Source of the DNA: Amoeboradix gromovi
Lineage: Eukaryota > Sanchytriomycota > Sanchytriomycetes > Sanchytriales > Sanchytriaceae
Direction: 5' to 3'
Length of the DNA stretch: 11,344 bases
NCBI GenBank assembly: GCA_018985225.1
Contig: JADGIF010000304.1
Location: forward strand, 1 to 11,344
The notes under the pieces were generated by a model. It saw only the letters and a program-made list of their open reading frames with translations, was not told where the DNA came from and did not search any database. The stretch's first letter is position 1; every line of letters begins with the position of its first letter. Made by a program: the position numbers and the translations under genes. Positions 6,007 through 11,344 of this stretch are shown here, piece by piece.

Positions 6007-9000
6007 CACCAGTTCAGCTGTTCTTTGTTGTCACACCCCACTTCATCTTTCCTATGAATTTTAGACTCTAGAACTGGATCAACCTGATGCTGGAATTGAC
6101 GCGGCGGACATTTTTCCATCTTTAGACCGTCCATTGCAGCCCTAAACATATTGTTACCATAATCCTTATAAAGTTCAGTAACCCCTCCAACTTTTAACAA
6201 CGATTCTTCCATCTTAGATAACTCGAATGTAAACTCAATTGGCTTATCCAATAATGCCCCCTCTTCACTAAATCTGTGTACTCTAACCACCTTTTTTCCT
6301 ACATCAATCTCTAGCTCCCCACCCTGCTGAATCTGGTAAAAGTCCTCATCAGTAATTTTAATCCCAAGTAATCCCATATTTGGTTGATTTCTGGCATAAA
6401 TAAACGCGTAACTCTTTGCGATTACTGCATAACACCCTGCACCTTTAATCGCTCTCGGTGCTTCCTCCCTGCTACTTCCAGATCCAAAGCCCAGACCAGC
6501 TACAATTATTTTATAGCCGTTCTTTGCCAGTTCTCTAAAATCTGGTTTAACATACTCAAAGCAATGAGTTCCTAAATCTAAATCGCTTGTGCCAGGCATA
6601 AATTCAGCTGGTATTACTGCATCAGTATCAATATGATCTCCAAATCTTTGAACTTTTGACCTAAAAACTACACTTGTAGCCTTTTCTGGATTAGAATGGC
6701 TTTCAGTTACATCAGTAGGTGTAGCAAGAAGGGAAGATGAGAAGTTAGGTTCTTGGTAGAAAATGTTATTTAAAACTTCATCTTGCCAGGCCTTCATTAG
6801 CAATTTATATTTTTTTTTATCAATTCCATTGAGGTACACCATTGGATCCACCACTTTCATTTCAATTGCTGATGCAGCACACGTAGCAGCACTTGCTAGG
6901 TTGGCAATCGACCCTTTTCCCATTCGATTTCTAAAATTTCTATTTTGACTGCTTAACCATACTTGTCCTTCCCCTGCTTTATCAGCTGCAATTCCTAAGC
7001 AGTAGCTACACCCAGGACTTCCAATTTCAAATCCAGCTTTCTCATAAATCTCAATTAGTCCCAGCTTCCTCAGCTTGGCTAATATCATCACTGAACCAGG
7101 AGTTACCTTTCTAATGCCTTTGATTGATTTAAAGCCCGATTTCATTGCAGATTCTAACACTAATGCGCCTAATATCAAATCCTCTTCTCCCGTAGTACAA
7201 GCACCAATAAAAACACCATCAAGTTTCATTCCCAGTGCCTGAGGATCGCTGCATTCTACTACATTATCAGGCGACGGATATAAAGCTATTAAACTGTTAA
7301 CTAAACTCAAATCAATAGTGAACGATGCTGCGTAAGTACAGTTTTTATCTGGTTGCATATAATTGGCATCCTTGTTTCTAAAGGATTTGTTAGCCCTGTT
7401 TTCAATATAGCTGTATGTGATAGAATCAGGACATACACAGGCAGCAATTCCACCAAATTCTGTAGTCATATTCGCAATTGCAAATCGAGCATCTGCACTG
7501 AGGTACTGTAGTCCAGGTCCAGTATACTCTACGCATCGCTCATGTGCAACTGTATTTCTCTTCAAAGTACCCAACACGTACAAAATTACATCCTTTCCAC
7601 CTATCCCGAATTTAGGAGAGTTTATAAACTTGATCTCCAATACTTCAGGAACAGTAAGCCATGTCTCTCCAGTTACCAAAGGCATAACTACATCCGCTGC
7701 ACCCATTCCGGCACTAAAATTTCCTAAGCCACCACTGCTGCAGGAATGACTATCGGCACCTATAATGATTTGTCCAGGTAGTGCGCGCTGTCTATAAAAC
7801 TCAGTATGTAGAATAGTTTGATTAGGGCCATAAAAATCAGTCAAGTTAGCCTCTTTAGCAAACTCGGTAGACGCTTTAATAAGCGACTTCGGTTTCTCTA
7901 GATGGTTTATAGAAGGATCAACAGTATGATCAATAGCTAGCCAGAATCTGTCATTTCTATGAATTGGGGGTCTCTTCATCACGTCAAATGTTTTTTCCAT
8001 GCCCTTCCAAGTCAATTCGCTTGCCAAGGTCCAGTCCACTCTAACGTTGATAACTTGTCCAGGCTTTATATCTACATTGCCGATGGCGTGATCTAGCAAG
8101 ATCTTGTAAGTAAGATTCATGGGCTTTTGTATCTTCATGGCTACAAGGACAGCATTGGCCACTTCTTGTAAAGTGTGCTTTCCGCCAAGATCAGCAGTCA
8201 TAATTCCTTGCTTTAAGCATTGCTCAACAGCATTGCATAGTTTATTGCTGGTGGTTATATCATTAAATGAGTGCTGGAACATTAGCGCGACACTTAGAAT
8301 TGTTCCGATAGGATTACATATATTCATTCCGGCAATATCCGGAGCGCATCCATGTATTGGTTCGTATAAACCCTTGCATGGAGGCACCCCACATAATGAA
8401 GCACTAGGCAAACATCCAATACTACCACATAAAACACTCATTTCGTCGCTTAATATATCACCGAATAAGTTGGTAGTGAGCAACACCCCCTCTAGTTTGC
8501 TAGTATTTTTTATTAAGTGCATTGCGGCTGCATCAACAAGACATGTTTCAATCTTAACTGTCGGAAAATTGGATTGAATCGTTTCGGTAGCAATCTTACG
8601 AAAAAATTTAGAAGAGCTTAGCACATTGGCTTTGTCAATTATGATAACCTTTTGACCATCTTGGTGAGCAATTTTGCCTGCTAACAGAGCCACACGAGTG
8701 ATATCCTCTTTCGTATAGCGCATAACATCCAATGCCTCATTCTCGTCAGATCTCCGATCACCAAAGTAAATACCGCTACATAACTCCCTAACCATTAGCA
8801 TATATCCCACCTGAAAGTTTTTGATGGGGCTTAGCCCTTGAAGGTATTTGATATTTGGAATCATTCGTAAATTGCCATAGCATTGCATGTCTTTTCTTAG
8901 TGCCAGTAAGCCAGCCTCACCACCATCTCCAACTGCTCCAAGTAATACTGCATCGCATTTCGCAACAAATTCTTGAGTGTGCTGTGGATAGCCAGTTCCG

Positions 9001-9140
9001 TACTTTTTCATTGCAGCAGCTCCTAGTTCACCATATACACAGTCCAGATTCAGATAGTTAAGCAAGGGTTTTATTGCGTCCATCAGTTCAAGCCCTATAC
9101 CATCACCGGGCAACACTAAGATTTTCTTAATACTTGTCAT
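6006..9140 (-). CDS. LEU2-LEU1: Fused 3-isopropylmalate dehydrogenase / 3-isopropylmalate isomerase
   Basis: One 1044-residue chain should carry two successive steps of leucine synthesis. Residues 1-340 are 3-isopropylmalate dehydrogenase: LPGDGIG (10-16), Arg82, Arg92 and Arg118, RELCSGIYFG (118-127, the isopropylmalate rather than homoisocitrate signature), Tyr125, DKANVL with Lys170, Asp203, FGDILSDE (Asp228, Asp232) and the NAD-side GLYEPIHG and APDIAG. Met341 onward is a complete aconitase-family isomerase. The large domain has DHTVDP (404-409), GADSHSCSSG (461-470) and three [4Fe-4S] cysteines: C648 in GACTT, C711 and C714 in PGCSYC. A linker at ~796-822 leads to the small swivelling domain with GFGSGSSREEAPRAI (884-898). 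All catalytic residues I could locate are present, so both halves should work. The second half lacks a linker before it and starts with Met, as if two adjacent genes merged. No targeting peptide is visible, so it is probably cytosolic. The isomerase half resembles a homoaconitase-like fungal group; its substrate is inferred mainly from the fused partner. Confidence 0.95.
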   Translation of the reverse strand: MTSIKKILVLPGDGIGLELMDAIKPLLNYLNLDCVYGELGAAAMKKYGTGYPQHTQEFVAKCDAVLLGAVGDGGEAGLLALRKDMQCYGNLRMIPNIKYLQGLSPIKNFQVGYMLMVRELCSGIYFGDRRSDENEALDVMRYTKEDITRVALLAGKIAHQDGQKVIIIDKANVLSSSKFFRKIATETIQSNFPTVKIETCLVDAAAMHLIKNTSKLEGVLLTTNLFGDILSDEMSVLCGSIGCLPSASLCGVPPCKGLYEPIHGCAPDIAGMNICNPIGTILSVALMFQHSFNDITTSNKLCNAVEQCLKQGIMTADLGGKHTLQEVANAVLVAMKIQKPMNLTYKILLDHAIGNVDIKPGQVINVRVDWTLASELTWKGMEKTFDVMKRPPIHRNDRFWLAIDHTVDPSINHLEKPKSLIKASTEFAKEANLTDFYGPNQTILHTEFYRQRALPGQIIIGADSHSCSSGGLGNFSAGMGAADVVMPLVTGETWLTVPEVLEIKFINSPKFGIGGKDVILYVLGTLKRNTVAHERCVEYTGPGLQYLSADARFAIANMTTEFGGIAACVCPDSITYSYIENRANKSFRNKDANYMQPDKNCTYAASFTIDLSLVNSLIALYPSPDNVVECSDPQALGMKLDGVFIGACTTGEEDLILGALVLESAMKSGFKSIKGIRKVTPGSVMILAKLRKLGLIEIYEKAGFEIGSPGCSYCLGIAADKAGEGQVWLSSQNRNFRNRMGKGSIANLASAATCAASAIEMKVVDPMVYLNGIDKKKYKLLMKAWQDEVLNNIFYQEPNFSSSLLATPTDVTESHSNPEKATSVVFRSKVQRFGDHIDTDAVIPAEFMPGTSDLDLGTHCFEYVKPDFRELAKNGYKIIVAGLGFGSGSSREEAPRAIKGAGCYAVIAKSYAFIYARNQPNMGLLGIKITDEDFYQIQQGGELEIDVGKKVVRVHRFSEEGALLDKPIEFTFELSKMEESLLKVGGVTELYKDYGNNMFRAAMDGLKMEKCPPRQFQHQVDPVLESKIHRKDEVGCDNKEQLNW

Positions 9141-9185
9141 CGTTTTGCAATCTCCTTGAACTGAATTTCCCTCGTGTTCAAAATC
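9141..9185. promoter_or_regulatory. 45-bp divergent promoter between the leucine fusion gene and VPS25
   Basis: Only 45 bases separate the two ATGs, so both 5' UTRs and promoters must be extremely short or overlap the opposing coding region. No TATA box, Leu3-type CCGG-N4-CCGG site or Gcn4-type TGACTC is visible in the gap. Confidence 0.6.
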
Positions 9186-9752
9186 ATGTCAACAGAATTC
9201 CCGCCTTTTTATACCAGACAGCCTAATACAACGGTTAGGCAGTTCCAATTGGAGAAATGGTCCGAAGTGGTAACGACATATTGCAGAGAAAACAAAATAA
9301 GTAAGGTGAGTCCCCAGTCTTGGCAAAATACAACTTTATTTAGCAATCCGATTTTGAACAGAAGATGCCATATAGAATTTATTAAGGAAATTCTCAAGTA
9401 TATGGTTGACAATAGTTTAGCCATTCCGACTTCAGAATCAAGTGATACTCCAAACTCAGAGCTTATAGTCTCTAGTGAATGCCATAGTGGGGGTTACGCC
9501 AATTTGGAAAGCAAAGAAAAGACTTGTATAATTCTCAGTTACAGTGTTGCTGAGATAGTGGAGAGCCTTTCTCAATTGCCAGCACAGCTGTATACTGGAT
9601 ACGAATTACGAGATGATCAATATTCTGGATATAAATTTCAAAAATGCCCACTCGATATACTAAAACTAAGCTTAAACGAGATGGAGAAACAGAAGAAAGT
9701 AAAACTTATAAAAAACAATACATTTGATGAGTCTGGAATAAAGATTTTGTAA
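9186..9752 (+). CDS. VPS25: Vps25, ESCRT-II subunit
   Basis: Vps25 is the arm subunit of ESCRT-II, present in two copies, which recruits Vps20 (ESCRT-III) to sort ubiquitinated cargo into multivesicular endosomes. The 188-residue product, close to the family's usual ~175-200, opens with the hallmark FPPFYTRQPN (5-14) used to bind the Vps22/Vps36 base. It continues with the first winged helix (QLEKWSEVVTTYC, LFSNPILNRR). The second winged helix (~113-188) has LPAQLYTGYELRDD, LDILKLSLNEMEKQKKVKLI and a terminal GIKIL like the usual GvkFf. A serine-rich stretch at ~81-110 between the two helices is less conserved. An in-frame GTG lies 12 bases upstream, but ATG at 9186 gives the expected N-terminus. 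Cytosolic, no membrane segment. Confidence 0.92.
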   Translation: MSTEFPPFYTRQPNTTVRQFQLEKWSEVVTTYCRENKISKVSPQSWQNTTLFSNPILNRRCHIEFIKEILKYMVDNSLAIPTSESSDTPNSELIVSSECHSGGYANLESKEKTCIILSYSVAEIVESLSQLPAQLYTGYELRDDQYSGYKFQKCPLDILKLSLNEMEKQKKVKLIKNNTFDESGIKIL

Positions 9753-9855
9753 TTCTAATATTATGTTTATGCTAATTCATACTTCTTAACTATTGTCTTG
9801 CGCTTCTACCTTATAACTCTTTCTGTTTTTATTTTCGTAATTCGGCAAAACACGG

Positions 9856-10659
9856 ATGTCTCTCACTCTAAAAGAAACAATAAATCGTGGCTTAGAGACC
9901 ATTTATACTCTAGTGTGTTCTCTTAATTTACCATATTCTACAATGTATATTGCCAACAGCATCTTCCAAAAAGCATACCTATCTGATGACGTGCAGCGTA
10001 GATTCAAAGACAGAAAGTATTTTGATGTTGCTATAGGTAGTCTCTATATTGCTTTAAAACTAGAAGAATGCCGTGTTGATAATGACGAAATTATTAACGT
10101 TATTAATCGAAAAGCAAAAAAGCGAGAAGATTTGTTAATAAAATCAGACACATCTGAATACGCTAGATGGAAGCGAATTATATTGTACATGGAACCATAT
10201 ATATTACATCAGCTAGCTTTCAGAATCAATGTGGATAATCCGTTTACTTTATTGACAGCTGTACGTCGTAAATACGACATTCCCTTTGTAATGTTCCAGT
10301 TAACACATACTGTGTTAGGGGATTGTTGTAGATCAGATATATGCTGCCGCACGGATTCCTCAGTGCTTGTTGCTTCCTGTATGTATATAGCGGGTTGCAT
10401 TTTAGATATTGAACCTTATAATATTTTAATCGAGGAAGTAAATGATCTGAATTATTTTTGGGGTATAACTGAATTTGAGCAACTTAACGTTGAGCCCGTA
10501 TCCTCAGTTGGATTTGAGCTGTTAAAGTCCTATGGAATTACAATTGATGTCGATTATTCATCCTTGCCACCGCTAAGTCCTGATGCTTTTGAAGATAATT
10601 TGCGAGTAGATTCGCCTAAGAGCGATGAAGAATTAGAAGAGGGAGAAATGGTAGAGTAA
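9856..10659 (+). CDS. Transcription-type cyclin (cyclin C/K/L/T group)
   Basis: A 267-residue cyclin expected to activate a transcriptional CDK such as CDK9, CDK12 or CDK8. The first cyclin fold covers ~9-125, with YFDVAIGSLYIALKLEE (55-71), whose Lys68/Glu70-71 fit the conserved kinase-contact Lys and Glu. It continues to ILYMEPYILHQLAFRINVDNP (109-129), the usual end of this fold in the C/K/L/T group. A second fold (~130-228) has the small-helix pattern DSSVLVASCMYIAG and an aromatic FWGI. The tail (~236-267) is acidic, with SPDAF, SPKSDEELEEGE and two SP sites that could be phosphorylated. No destruction box or nuclear signal is evident. It is short for cyclin K, L or T, which usually have long C-terminal tails, so the exact subgroup is undecided. 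It is followed 35 bases later by MED7, also in polymerase II transcription. Confidence 0.85.
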   Translation: MSLTLKETINRGLETIYTLVCSLNLPYSTMYIANSIFQKAYLSDDVQRRFKDRKYFDVAIGSLYIALKLEECRVDNDEIINVINRKAKKREDLLIKSDTSEYARWKRIILYMEPYILHQLAFRINVDNPFTLLTAVRRKYDIPFVMFQLTHTVLGDCCRSDICCRTDSSVLVASCMYIAGCILDIEPYNILIEEVNDLNYFWGITEFEQLNVEPVSSVGFELLKSYGITIDVDYSSLPPLSPDAFEDNLRVDSPKSDEELEEGEMVE

Positions 10660-10664
10660 TTTTT

Positions 10665-10670
10665 AATAAA
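10665..10670 (+). terminator. AATAAA after the cyclin gene
   Basis: The hexamer lies six bases after the TAA stop and 24 bases before the MED7 ATG. A cleavage site at the usual distance would fall at or within the start of MED7, so the two transcripts probably overlap. Confidence 0.5.
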
Positions 10671-10694
10671 AAGTGTGTTATTTTATTTCATACA

Positions 10695-11120
10695 ATGGAG
10701 CAACAATCTCTCTATCCCAATCCACCATATTGGTATACAGAAGACGAGTTATCTATACCAAAAATTCCGGAAGAGGTTAAATTATTTGGTCAAGTAGTAA
10801 ACACAGAGTATAAGGAAATTAAATTGGAGGACTTCGGAATATCTACAAGGTATGAGAATGGTACGAAGTCGGAACTTAAAGAGTTGTTGCAACAGCTATA
10901 TCAGGTGATACTGGAATTATTTCAAAATTTGAGCTATGACAACATTTACACAAAGCAAAATGCTCAGGAAATGTTATTAATATTGCAGAACATGCACCAT
11001 TTAATAAACAACAAGTTTGTAATGTTTAAAGCAAAGAGGGATGTCTTGCAGTTGCAGTTGTTCATGAAGCAAAGAATTGAAGAATATGAAAACATATTTA
11101 AGCATTACATTGGAACTTGA
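10695..11120 (+). CDS. MED7: Med7, middle module of the Mediator complex
   Basis: Med7 pairs with Med21 and Med31 in the Mediator middle module, which links activators to RNA polymerase II in the nucleus. The 141-residue product has the N-terminal Pro-rich YPNPPYWY (7-14), which in this family contacts Med31, then IPEEVKLFGQ (24-33). A helical body follows: KSELKELLQQLYQVILELF (58-76) and the conserved LILQNMHHLINN (95-106), matching the family LxxLxxNMHHLLNxxRPHxAR pattern. The helix after it (FKAKRDVLQLQLFMKQRIEE, 111-130) is heptad-like, as expected for the coiled coil with Med21. The RPHxAR core is only partly kept, as FVMFKAK. Length is well below the usual ~200-230 residues, mostly from a shortened middle and C-terminus. 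The start ATG at 10695 is only 35 bases after the cyclin stop. Confidence 0.85.
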   Translation: MEQQSLYPNPPYWYTEDELSIPKIPEEVKLFGQVVNTEYKEIKLEDFGISTRYENGTKSELKELLQQLYQVILELFQNLSYDNIYTKQNAQEMLLILQNMHHLINNKFVMFKAKRDVLQLQLFMKQRIEEYENIFKHYIGT

Positions 11121-11140
11121 ATACCTGGAAAAATCTTTCT

Positions 11141-11146
11141 AATAAA
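11141..11146 (+). terminator. AATAAA after MED7
   Basis: The hexamer is 20 bases after the MED7 TGA, a normal position for a polyadenylation signal. The next gene on this side runs the other way, with its stop at 11217-11219. Confidence 0.55.
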
Positions 11147-11195
11147 TTGTTTAAAATTTAGCTTAAAAATCTTTGTTTTCAGAAACATAGAGATG

Positions 11196-11344
11196 ATGGG
11201 ACACCAAATACAAAAACTAGACTAACTCATTTTTAAAGGAGGTGCACCATACGGATGAAATGCTATTATTAATAAAAGATCTTCTATTATACCAATTTTC
11301 TTTCATTACTTTCAATCCTCTCTTCAAAATAAAACTAGAAGACC
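11196..11344. repeat. Right copy of the ~150-bp direct repeat (reaches window end)
   Basis: Counterpart of 11-162 in the same orientation. Similarity begins at ATGGGACACC (11196) and continues to the last base, so the true repeat is likely longer. The boundary on the left is sharp: upstream of 11196 (AAACATAGAG) nothing matches the left copy beyond a few bases. Confidence 0.85.
11217..11344 (-). CDS. 3' end of a gene from the same unrecognised family (partial)
   Basis: The minus-strand frame is open from the window edge to TAG at 11219-11217, giving 41 residues. Shared landmarks with the left copy are FILKRG, MKENW, FINNSISS and TSFKN followed by a Leu-Val terminus. Relative to the left copy one codon is deleted and about as many codons differ synonymously as by replacement. 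That fits a frame under moderate constraint and argues that it is real coding sequence. The stop is followed by TTTTT, then TATTTGGTGTCCCAT, which is also kept in the left copy. The N-terminal part is outside the window, so neither function nor intactness can be judged. No known family comes to mind. Confidence 0.6.
   Translation of the reverse strand, partial: SSSFILKRGLKVMKENWYNRRSFINNSISSVWCTSFKNELV

Noticed and set aside
8119-8577. 152-codon plus-strand ORF opposite the dehydrogenase half of the leucine gene
   Set aside because: Antisense shadow of a conserved enzyme; the opposite frame explains its openness.
9174-9185. GTG start for VPS25 four codons upstream
   Set aside because: The ATG at 9186 gives the typical Vps25 N-terminus just before FPPFY, and GTG starts are rare in eukaryotes.

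Overview
The window is A+T-rich nuclear DNA from a eukaryote with a very compact genome. Six intact genes and the 3' end of a seventh can be read without introns. The products are exclusively eukaryotic: the unfolded-protein-response sensor Ire1, a von Willebrand A/Vwaint/Vint protein, mitochondrial ribosomal protein uL24m, ESCRT-II subunit Vps25, a transcription-type cyclin and Mediator subunit Med7. TAA, TAG and TGA are all used as stops, so the code looks standard. A single-chain isopropylmalate isomerase with large and small domains joined is typical of fungi, so I favour a fungus or close fungal relative with few introns. An oomycete or other protist is not excluded. The leucine-synthesis gene and the mitochondrial ribosomal protein argue against a typical microsporidian despite the compaction.

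Layout. Positions 1-617 hold a frameshifted minus-strand remnant of an unrecognised gene family (32-296), a degenerate inverted copy of that family's 3' end (421-451), and the short upstream region of the Ire1 gene. The Ire1 gene (618-2618, +) has a short luminal domain, one membrane span, a kinase and a KEN RNase domain, but no visible signal peptide. A 567-base gap follows; its right part (2860-3183) looks like a broken gene in two frames. It ends two bases from the stop of the minus-strand vWA-Vwaint-Vint gene (3186-5024). That gene is divergent from uL24m (5179-5991, +) across 154 bases. The uL24m gene converges on the minus-strand leucine gene (6006-9140) with only 14 bases between the stops; mirrored AATAAA hexamers overlap both stop codons. 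The leucine gene is a head-to-tail fusion of 3-isopropylmalate dehydrogenase and 3-isopropylmalate isomerase. It is divergent from VPS25 (9186-9752, +) across 45 bases. A transcription-type cyclin (9856-10659, +) and MED7 (10695-11120, +) follow, 35 bases apart. The window closes with the 3' end of a second member of the unknown family (11217-11344, -).

Functional links. The cyclin and Med7 both belong to RNA polymerase II transcription. The fusion puts the isomerase and dehydrogenase steps of leucine synthesis in one polypeptide. Ire1, Vps25, uL24m and the vWA protein are housekeeping or signalling genes with no evident common pathway, so the order looks like chance packing rather than a functional cluster.

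The two most unusual items are the leucine fusion and the pair of paralogous gene ends that bracket the window. No CRISPR array, tRNA, rRNA or complete mobile element was found.
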